The notes beneath the pieces were generated by a model. The model did not search any database. It worked only from the letters and a program-made list of their open reading frames with translations, and had not been told where the DNA came from. From assembly GCA_005784505.1 (NCBI GenBank), contig VCAZ01000112.1, forward strand, positions 622,001-686,000: DNA of 64,000 nt, in the 5' to 3' direction. Positions within the stretch are counted from its first letter, which is position 1, and each line of letters opens with the position of its first letter. Below are positions 56,111 to 64,000 of this stretch, in pieces. The DNA is from Bagarius yarrelli. Taxonomy: Eukaryota; Chordata; Actinopteri; Siluriformes; Sisoridae. The position numbers and the translations under genes are program-made.

Positions 56111-56599
56111 AGAAAAGGTCATAGTAAGTCAAATAACTTTTTGGCAGAAATAAGTGGCAAAAATGAAAACCAGGGCATTTATTTGTGCCTCATTACCGTT
56201 AACTGCCATGCAATTTGATGATTTTTTAACGCGATTTATGCAACGGCGTTGAATCTGCAGTAGTTTTGACATTTAATATGCGACGTTTAAATTTGGTCTC
56301 ACCCATCAATGTGTAAATGGATTCATCCTGCTGTTTTTGTTTTAAGCTCTACAGATTAAGAACTTGCTGGAGGTTGTGACTCTGGTTTTATTAGGCAGCA
56401 AAATGTCATGTATCATTGAGCGCAGTTCAGTTATTTCCTCGAGAAACTTCACATGCTATTTAAAGCACTTTCTAGCAAATCACACTGCTGCCTTGTGCCA
56501 GTCAGTCTCATGTAAAATGAACAGTGTGGAAAAACACTGACAGGTATACATTGGGACCAAACTCTTCAACTCTATGGCTGCAAGTCCCCAGATCTTCTT

Positions 56600-56880
56600 C
56601 TCCTTTAGACTTTTCCCTTTTAGGTTTCGCCACAGCGAATCATTTGCCCCCACCTAACCCTATTCTCTACATCCTCTTCACTCGCACCCACTAACTTTAT
56701 GTCCTCGATTTTTGCATCAATATACCTCCTCTTTGGTCTACCTCTTTGCCTTCTGCTTGGTAGCTTCATTTCTAACATCCTTCTACCAATATATTCACTA
56801 TCCCTTCTCTGTACATGTCCTAACCACCTTAACCTGGCTTTCCTTATTTTTTCCCCAAAACATCTAACATGAGCCCAGAT
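56600..56880 (-). mobile_element. LINE fragment: reverse transcriptase C-terminal tail, best-preserved copy
   Basis: The minus strand reads ARLRWLGHVQRRDSEYIGRR, then MLEMKLPSRRQRGRPKRRYI, then EDIKLVGASEEDVENRVRWG. This is the C-terminal end of a non-LTR (RTE-like) reverse transcriptase with the WLGH and RGRPKRR signatures. Upstream domains are missing. Confidence 0.8.
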
Positions 56881-57104
56881 ATCAACTGAAAAACAGCGGG
56901 CCTCACAACCACCAAAGCTTAACAGCCCAGATTGCCCTCCTCCTTCTTTGAGAGCTTTCTCTCCTTCATCTGCTGTAGGCGAACCAAAAACTACCCATAA
57001 TACCACTCAATGATGTGTCGAGTCTTCGGTATGATACCAGCAACAACCACAGATGTTTACAGAACAAGCAGGAACCCAGTGTAGCTCTCTCTATTTTTAT
57101 CTTG

Positions 57105-57330
57105 AGATGTAGTGGCTCAAATGGTTAAGGTGCTAAGTCGCTGTTTGGAAGACCAGGAAGACTTGGGTTTAAGCCGCACCGCTGCCAGTCAGCCACTGTT
57201 GGATTCTTGAGCAAGACTCTTAATTCTTTCTGGTCCATGGGCACTGTATCATGCGATTTGACCCCAATTTAAGATGGGATATGCGATCTGTGTGCTGTAA
57301 AGTGTATGTGACTAACAAAGACATTTACAT
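57105..57330 (+). mobile_element. tRNA-derived SINE copy (family B)
   Basis: GTAGTGGCTCAAATGGTTAA, GGTGCTAAGTCGCTGTTTGG, TTGAGCAAGACTCTTAATTC, GGGCACTGTATCATGCGATT, TTTAAGATGGGATATGCGAT and GTGCTGTAAAGTGTATGTGA. Confidence 0.82.
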
Positions 57331-57479
57331 TCTGTTTTATCAAGTGGTAGAAAGCTTAAAGCCTTCTCAAGCTGCACAGTCAACCCATCTAATCTATGGC
57401 CTATTCTGCGTACAAAAAGTAAGGCCACCAAGTTAGCATTTTTAAACATTTGTTTGCAGTGCAACAGTCCTTAATGAAA

Positions 57480-58075
57480 AAGCCTCTCCAAACTTTTCTT
57501 TTAGGTATATGCAGAGCTTTTAGGAGAGGTGGAGGTGTAGCTGAAAGGTTTTTTGCTGAATGATGCTCCATGCACTCTATTCATCATTGTATACAGGCTT
57601 CTCCAGCCTTTACTAAAGAGTTCACTGAAATGTTATTAATCATTTCCTCAGAATTTGACTGTTTGGCTATAGCTGGAGATTTTAATATTTTTTTGAGGAT
57701 AATTCAGAAATCAACGTAATAAAAGAAATGCTAACCGCTTTGATAACCGTCTGACCTTTTTCAGCATGTAAATGAATGCACATACAGTCATAGACACACT
57801 TTAGATTTACTCATGTGTAAGAGTCTAAACATTTTATCCATTGGTATTAGGCATGTACAGTAGCACTATCTAATCACTTCTGTATTTTCTTTGATATTCT
57901 GATCTGTGGATCTAATTTAGGAACAGCCTGCAAGATCTTTAGGATCTCAATCACAGAAACTTCTTATTGTTCCTTGGACTGAAATGAAATCTAGAGGGGA
58001 TCGCGATTTTACAGTCAGTACTCCAAAATTATGGAACGGCTTCCCGCTTTCTTTTGTTTTTATTTAAGATATACC
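57480..58075 (+). mobile_element. L2-like LINE remnants: endonuclease piece and C-terminal piece
   Basis: 57,600-57,700 decodes, with gaps, as AFTKEFTEMLLIISSEFDCL and AIAGDFNI, the endonuclease GDFN motif, and 57,765-57,830 as TLDLLMCKSLNILSIG. 57,905-58,060 decodes as SLGSQSQKLLIVPWTEMKSR and GDRDFTVSTPKLWNGFPLSF, the usual C-terminus of L2-like ORFs. The reverse transcriptase in between is absent here, so this is an internally deleted or patched element. Confidence 0.75.
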
Positions 58076-58124
58076 TAAATTGTTCTTTTAGGTTGTTTTT
58101 TTTTAAATATTTCTTAATTAGAAG

Positions 58125-58460
58125 TCAGATTCCCAGTAAAATGCTCTCTGACGGCAAATGCAATGAATTTGCGTCCTTTGTTTCTGAGAAGATCAATAAA
58201 AGAAATTGTAAGCAAAAATTCTGTGGAAATTTTACAGAACCTTAAATTGTCAACCTGCTACCTTAACACACTTTTCACATCTTTTATCAAAGGTTTCTTT
58301 AATCTGGATAACACCAAATGGACACCTGGACAACTTTCAGCCTGGTTTTCAACCGGTTATTAGTCTAAGTGAACATCATGGGGAGTCCCTCAAGGCTCAA
58401 TTCTTGCGCCATTCTTGTTTAATATATACTTAGTGGTTCGGAACGTTGGTGATGATTTTG
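58125..58460 (+). mobile_element. L2-like LINE remnant: reverse transcriptase N-terminal piece
   Basis: KMLSDGKCNEFASFVSEKIN near 58,140-58,200 and GVPQGSILAPFLFNIYL near 58,380-58,435. The second is the reverse transcriptase motif before the catalytic YADD. Frames are disrupted between the pieces. Confidence 0.78.
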
Positions 58461-58574
58461 CTGAGACTGCAGCAACATTATCAATGTCATCTTTAAGGAT
58501 GTTATTCTTGTAATGTTATGTTACCAAATTGCAAGGAAAATATTCAATATTATTTTAATCTTTGTTAAATATGG

Positions 58575-59262
58575 AAATGGAACACTAGCCCTGTTTACAT
58601 AGAGCATTGCATTCCAATTACAATTAGCTTTAAAGTCTAATTTAATGTAAATATCTCAAACAGAATAAACATTTAAATTTTAATCAGGTTAAGAGAGGTG
58701 GAATAAACCTTTTTACAATCCAATTAAACAACGAAATTCCTACATGTAAACGGTTACTTCGAGTGTACGTCCTTCCAAGAATGCCTGGTCTTGGGTTTTT
58801 CAGAAAATTCTGTTAATTTCCAGGAAAAAGACCGGCATGTCACACTAAACTTTGATTTCATTCTAGGTTGCCAATTTTCTGTAGCACAACTGTCACCAAT
58901 CCTTATTGCAGACATTCTTCAGATTTGATTCTTTGTAGGAGGGTGGAAAAGGAAATCGGTGACTTATACTAAAGCACCGCTATAAAAAAGCTTGGCTTCT
59001 TTGCACTCTCTTTTTATAAACAATTTCAGTAAAAGCACTTACTCACCCACTTACATTTTCAAGAGCCACACAATGCCCAAAACTAGTGCGATCAAGCGGT
59101 TCATCTTTACAGGATTAAAAATAGAGGAAATAATAAAATCCACAGAGTGACAGGCGAGCTGTAAATGATTAAAATAAATAGATCACATCACATGTAAACA
59201 CTCAAACTGAATATTTCAATCAGAGTCGGAAAGAATTGTGCATGTAAGCGCGGCAATTGAGT
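58575..59262. mobile_element. Probable non-autonomous DNA element, CATGTAAAC type
   Basis: The left end CCTGTTTACATAGAGCATTG and the right end TGTGCATGTAAGCGCGGC (reverse complement GCCGCGCTTACATGCACA) are roughly inverted. The interior carries several CATGTAAAC words and TTCAATCAGAGTCGGAAAG. It interrupts the L2 fragments. Confidence 0.45.
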
Positions 59263-59279
59263 CCTAAATTTCTAAAATT

Positions 59280-60085
59280 GAAAAATCTAGATGGAAATTG
59301 ACATTCTCCTGTGTCTAGAGGCTTAGTTATAGTACCGGAGTGCTTCAGGACAAACTGCACTGGCTTCCAACCAAACCATTAAACAGCCTTTGGAAGGAAG
59401 CACAAACCCTAATTAACTCTCATGGGATGGCCACATTACATATGGAAATGGCTCCAATTAGACCTTCCTATGATAAATTCCTAAAGAAGACAAAGCGTGA
59501 GAGCTTTAATGGAGTCATCAATGCCAGAGATGCCGCAGGGAGAGGGGTAGAGGTGCAGCTATGCTTGCTTGAGTGGGAGTTTGTATAGTAATCATATCCT
59601 CAGTGCTCTACACAATCACAAACAAGTCAGAATTTTATATCTCGTGTTGGTTACTTGGGCAGAAATAAAGACTGTTTTGATTAGAACTGTGTACAAATAC
59701 TGCGCGTAAGAAAATGTGTTATGCACGTATAATTACCATGTCTGCAGTTTTTCAGTCCAGACATAATCATGAATTTAACAGTCTGAAGACAATGCAGAGC
59801 TTTGTTAAATAGTAGATGCTAAAAACATCCTAAAAGCTTAACATTCAAAATGTAACTACACTTTAAATTGCCTGATGTTATAGACTTCCTATTTCTAATT
59901 GGTCAGAAAATATACTTGGAACCAAGATTTATACACCCCTTCATATAGGAAACTAATTACCTATAACAGCTATGCAGATGATACCCAGGTTTACCTTTCC
60001 TTATCACCAAATGACAACAGTCCTATTGGCTCCTTCTGCCAATGCCTTAATGAAATTAACAGTTGCATGTGCCAAAACTTTATTT
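59280..60085 (+). mobile_element. L2-like LINE remnant with YADDTQ motif
   Basis: Near 59,345 LQDKLHWLPTKPL is visible, and 59,950-60,085 decodes as TYNSYADDTQVYLSLSPNDN followed by SPIGSFCQCLNEINSCMCQN. YADDTQ is the catalytic motif of L2/CR1-type reverse transcriptase. It is not continuous with the earlier pieces in one frame. Confidence 0.82.
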
Positions 60086-60089
60086 AGTT

Positions 60090-60660
60090 TAAAAGCAGGC
60101 ATGAAAAACTTAACAGTGTTACAAATTATGAAAGGACAATGCAGGAAAGCTGAAAGGACGTGGCGGAATACGAAACTTGAATTTCACTTTAGTATCTATA
60201 AAGACAGCCTTTATGCTTCCAGTGTGAAACCAGGCACAGCTAGACAGACCTTCTTCTCAAACGTTCTGAACAGTAACTTAAACAACACTCACAGTCTTTT
60301 TGGCTACTGTTGAGAGACTAACAAACCCTCCAAGTCAGATTCCCTGTGAAATGCTGCCCAACAGCAAATGCAATGAATTTGCTTCCTTCTTACTTTAACA
60401 CACTTTCGACATCTTTTATCAAAAGTGTGTTCAACTGTCTAGAAGCAGATGTCTTAGAAGTGATAAATGCCTCAATTCTTTCTTGGGATTTTTTCCAACC
60501 TTCCAAAAAAACTAAGTTGTTAAAAGCTACCTGAGTTTTGCTTCCAGTCAGGATTTGTCACCGGTAGTCTGGACTATTGTAATGCACTCCTGCCCGGCCT
60601 TCCCAAAAAGACCATTAGACATTAGACAGCTGCAGCTCATACAGAACGAAGTTTTTGCTT
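60090..60660 (+). mobile_element. L2-like LINE remnants in shuffled order
   Basis: 60,130-60,310 decodes as GQCRKAERTWRNTKLEFHFS followed by YKDSLYASSVKPGTARQTFF, a region normally upstream of the reverse transcriptase core. 60,340-60,400 repeats the MLPNSKCNEFAS block seen at 58,140. 60,565-60,650 decodes as LDYCNALLPGLPKKTIR and LQLIQN, normally near the C-terminus. Confidence 0.78.
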
Positions 60661-60957
60661 AGCTACAATAAAAGTCGTACATCTGCACATCTGCACGTTT
60701 AAGGATGCTTCATTATAGGATGAGCACATTAAAGTTAGCAAAACATATTGACATTTTTCCCTAATCAAGCAATTCCAAAAAGCGAATTAGAAGCATGAAT
60801 ATATGTGCACAATATCCTAAAAATGCAATTAATCGGATATGATACAGAGTAATTAAAGTAAAAGAAATATCATATAATTAAACATAGGCAATGATTAATG
60901 TTTTAAGTACTAATATTCAAGCTATTATGTATTTACTAGTATTAGATGTTTATTGCA

Positions 60958-61152
60958 ATACATTTACAGCATTTGGCAGACGCCCTTATCCTGATTGACT
61001 TACGTTTATCTCTTTTATAAAACAAAGCAATTAGGAGTTAAGGGCTTTGCCAAGGGGCCCCAGGAGTGGGATTTTGGTGATGCTCGAAAACAAACCTATG
61101 TCTACCAGTTAGCAGCCCAACATCTTAACCACCGTGCTGCCTCTTCCCTGCA
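60958..61152 (-). mobile_element. tRNA-derived SINE copy (family A), minus strand
   Basis: CATTTACAGCATTTGGCAGA, CGCCCTTATCCTGATTGACT, AAGCAATTAGGAGTTAAGGG, CAGCCCAACATCTTAACCAC and CGTGCTGCCTCTTCCCTGCA. Confidence 0.85.
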
Positions 61153-61159
61153 GCGCCTT

Positions 61160-61390
61160 TTTCCCAGATACCCGACCATTACATCCATATGTGTATTTTG
61201 AACATCCTATTCCAGATTTATTTTTACTTTAACATCTATAATAACTTTCAGACGTCTGCACAGGCTTTCCACCAGATTCTGGATGTGGTTGTGGGAATTT
61301 ACTTCTTCAGCTACAGTGAAATTAGACAGGTTTGGGATGCAGTCGGTGTTCCATTCCATCCCAAATGTGTTCAGTGGGGTTGAATCGGGG
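61160..61390. mobile_element. Tc1/mariner-like fragment
   Basis: CCATTACATCCATATGTGTA, ATTCCAGATTTATTTTTACT, CTGCACAGGCTTTCCACCAG and CCATTCCATCCCAAATGTGT with TCAGTGGGGTTGAATCGGGG. The last two are antisense of the PDLNPTEHLW type motif of Tc1/mariner transposases. Confidence 0.7.
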
Positions 61391-61465
61391 CTTTGTGAAG
61401 GACATCTTAATTCTTTGACTTTGAATAATTCCCTATGTAATATAATAACATTGCCAGTTAGAAAC

Positions 61466-61767
61466 TAGTCTCAAGTAGCCAGACATTCAGACTGAAGGCA
61501 GAAGGTCTGGAAGTCGCTTTGAATGGCTAATGCCTGCCCAAGAGGATGTATGGCAATGATCTTTCGTTTTTGTGCCACATCAGGGCATGGAAATGTCCCA
61601 ATATTATTGCCAGGGCAAACAAAGTGGCACACACGTCTTCCAGAAATCCTGTACATTTCAACCAATCAGAGGACGACTTTAAAACCTCTGAAGTTTCCAG
61701 CTAGCATTGCCGTATGCACTAGATATTCAGCCAACAGGCCGTGGGTGTGCGTCTGAGGCTGAGACTA
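61466..61767. mobile_element. Intact 302-bp non-autonomous DNA transposon, TAGTCTCA family
   Basis: It begins TAGTCTCA and ends TGAGACTA, a perfect 8-bp inverted terminus. It is flanked on both sides by the identical 9-bp sequence GTTAGAAAC (61,457-61,465 and 61,768-61,776), a clear target-site duplication. No coding capacity. The duplication length would fit a hAT-like or Mutator-like transposase; assignment is inference. A longer diverged relative is at 20,779-21,285. Confidence 0.85.
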
Positions 61768-62429
61768 GTTAGAAACTTGCATGCTAAAAAAACCCATACC
61801 CTAATACATAGTATTTATGTCACAGTTTTATGCTTATCCATATTTTATTATATATGCTCGCATATAAATCATGCGGATGACATACGGTAGGCTAATATCT
61901 GAGTAATTATTTTAACGCCAGGGCAGCTGCAACATAATTTTATTGTGCATTATTTGTTTTATAATATAAGCTGATAGAGATGAAACACCAATCTGTGTAG
62001 GGAGGCAGGGAGGCAGGTCTGAAATTGCACTATTTCACTCATGCTGGTTCATTAGAGCGCAGGAAAGAATGCAATATATAATCATTTTGAAACAGAAGAG
62101 CAACACGGCTAGAACAGAACCTTTTAAAGTACTTTTGGCATACAAAGACAATTATGTGAAAACACACAGATGGACATATACTTGTATTATCCTTTCAACG
62201 ACTATCCTGAACAAACTGGCCATGAGTGTCATAACATCCCAAGTGGTACCCAAGTAAATAACAAAGCATGATATGTGCACAGCTAACAGTAACACAGCAT
62301 AAGCAATCCAACATGGTGTGTTTTTTTCGGGAGGAAGGAAGTTACTAGAAGAAAATCTTAAAAAAAACCCATGTGGAGTTGAGGAGAACTTACAACCTTC
62401 CTAAAGTTGCATGCTGCTGATTTGTTTTT

Positions 62430-62431
<2 letters not shown>

Positions 62432-62487
<56 letters not shown>
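62432..62487. repeat. (AT)n microsatellite
   Basis: About 27 uninterrupted AT dinucleotides. Confidence 0.95.
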
Positions 62488-62490
<3 letters not shown>

Positions 62491-62839
62491 TTATTTTTTT
62501 TTCTGAACCCGATTCTGAACAAAATGAACTGTGATTGGTTGTGTCACATGTCAGTCACATGCCTTCTTTGCTAAAAAAAAAAAGTTCCTGTGGAGTCAGG
62601 TGTCAGTCGAAAAGTCTGGCAGTGTTATAAAGTCTGACTTTGAAATGTTCAGTGTTTTAAATTTGGTTATCTTTATGCATCAGATGTGGTCACAGTGTCT
62701 AAGGTGACACTAGTGAGAAAGATATATGGCCAAAACATTGCTTACAGTGCAGTATTTACTACAAGATATGTCTTTAAATTGCAATTTAAATCAAGTGTAA
62801 CATCATTAAAGGTGCAAAAAGGGTAAAATAATGGGCTGA

Positions 62840-62840
<1 letters not shown>

Positions 62841-62871
<31 letters not shown>

Positions 62872-62872
62872 T
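62841..62872. repeat. (TG)n microsatellite
   Basis: About 15 TG units with one TA interruption. Confidence 0.93.
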
Positions 62873-62879
62873 CTGGTGT

Positions 62880-63340
62880 ATTTGTAGCACTAACTAATGT
62901 TCCAGACAAAAAACACCCTCCAGAGATACCATGAAATGGGATGTAATGAAAACACTGTGACATTTTAATTCATTTTCTTGAGTCAAAAAAGCACCTGGGA
63001 ACTAAAAGCGAGAAGGAAAACCATAAAAATGTTTTAGCACAAGTGACAAATGATTGGTCCAGAGATTCCTACGAGCCAGTCTAATCTGCACCTAAACTTG
63101 CTAAACGTTCGCTAAGAGATGTTGGGCTTTGTTTCTTCCTTTCATAACAATGTTATTATAAACTAACAAAAATGATCTACTCATGTTGCTGAGGTATAAG
63201 AGGAATAAACACAAGCTATTATATAAATAAAATTAATATTTTTTTTTCCATTTTTGTCTATGTTCCTGGTTTCCATGCATGGCCTATTATTAAATCGTTT
63301 TATTACTCTATTCCACAGGTCTTGTTTACCGGATATTTTC
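62880..63340. other. Gene-free DNA
   Basis: AT-rich, with no conserved exon and no recognised repeat. Confidence 0.55.
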
Positions 63341-63349
63341 TGTTATTGA

Positions 63350-63545
63350 TAGATTTTTCTTTATCTGTCACATAAACTTTACAGCACAGTGAAATTCCTT
63401 TCTTTGCATATCCCATCTTAGAAAGTTGGGGCACTGGCAACCTGGCCGTGGTGGGGCTTGAACGCAGGTCTTCCTGGTCATCCAATCAATAGCTTTACGC
63501 CTTACCTACTGCCCCAAATTTAAGCCACCACTGCCCCAGTGTTTT
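63350..63545 (-). mobile_element. tRNA-derived SINE copy (family B), minus strand
   Basis: CTGTCACATAAACTTTACAG, CACAGTGAAATTCCTTTCTT, TGCATATCCCATCTTAGAAA, GGGGCTTGAACGCAGGTCTT and TTAAGCCACCACTGCCCCAG, reversed family-B order with the central block deleted. Confidence 0.82.
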
Positions 63546-64000
63546 TTTTAGCAGCAAGGGAAAAAATTGTTATTTGGATTTGATTACGCTGAGGGTAATC
63601 CATTTTAATGTCTAACTGTAATTCCCATTTTCATCCAGTTAATGTCAATTGCCCTTTATTAATAAACAACTGTCTTGTATTATCTCGTCTTTCCCATGTC
63701 AGTGTGAAAAGTTTCTTTAAAATTCACCAGTCTGGAGTATGGAGAAACCAAGCTACAACAAGAAGGTCAAGAAGGAGGAAGATAGGGCAGCGCTTATGGT
63801 TAGGATAATGTACTTCGGAGTAACAGTATTAGCACTGATGTAATAGTATGTTTGGTGCAGAATGGGTGAGATAGAGGGCCCAAACCTCATATTCTTCCAT
63901 GCCCCTGGGAGGGAGTAACGGGTGCAGTAAAAGCAGTAGTTTATGTTGCTGAGTTAGCAAATATTCTGCGAAATCTTTGTTTTAACAGTTAATTTTTAAG
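63546..64000. other. Gene-free DNA at window end
   Basis: No conserved coding segment was recognised. Confidence 0.5.

Overview
This is a piece of a vertebrate nuclear genome, most likely a ray-finned (teleost) fish. Three conserved vertebrate genes are split by GT-AG introns. The rest is AT-rich intergenic and intronic DNA full of microsatellites, tRNA-derived SINE copies, Tc1/mariner-type remnants and decayed LINE fragments. The SINE and Tc1 types look like those common in otophysan fishes such as catfishes; that placement is an inference from general knowledge. No prokaryotic gene, CRISPR array, operon or phage was found.

Layout. 1-3,400: intergenic, with ATCT/ATCC-type repeats and a duplicated ~249-bp unit. 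3,404-5,798 (minus): exosc5, six coding exons, 218 aa, complete. 5,799-7,359: region between two divergent gene starts, holding a SINE, AAT microsatellites and a near-perfect hairpin repeat. 7,360-14,476 (plus): bckdha, eight coding exons, 441 aa, complete, with TPP-binding and phosphorylation-loop residues intact. 14,477-29,040: gene-free DNA with a mariner-like element, SINEs, LINE 3' pieces and an orphan inverted copy of the last exon of b3gat1. 29,041-42,213 (minus): b3gat1, four coding exons, 334 aa, complete, with one GC-AG intron and a satellite-like array in intron 1. 42,214-64,000: about 22 kb with no recognisable coding exon, holding tetranucleotide arrays, SINEs, a SINE-derived tandem array, a TGACGTCA-bearing tandem repeat, L2-like LINE fragments and non-autonomous DNA transposons.

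The genes do not form a pathway. exosc5 encodes a structural RNase PH-like subunit of the RNA exosome. bckdha encodes the mitochondrial E1-alpha subunit of branched-chain 2-oxoacid dehydrogenase. b3gat1 encodes the Golgi glucuronyltransferase that makes the HNK-1 carbohydrate. The head-to-head exosc5/bckdha arrangement is also known in human chromosome 19q13, whereas human B3GAT1 lies on chromosome 11.

Exon boundaries were set by hand from splice consensus, reading phase and remembered family sequence; each gene's exon lengths sum to an uninterrupted frame. No wholly new biological system was found. The best leads are the orphan inverted b3gat1 terminal exon and several unusual tandem or inverted repeats.
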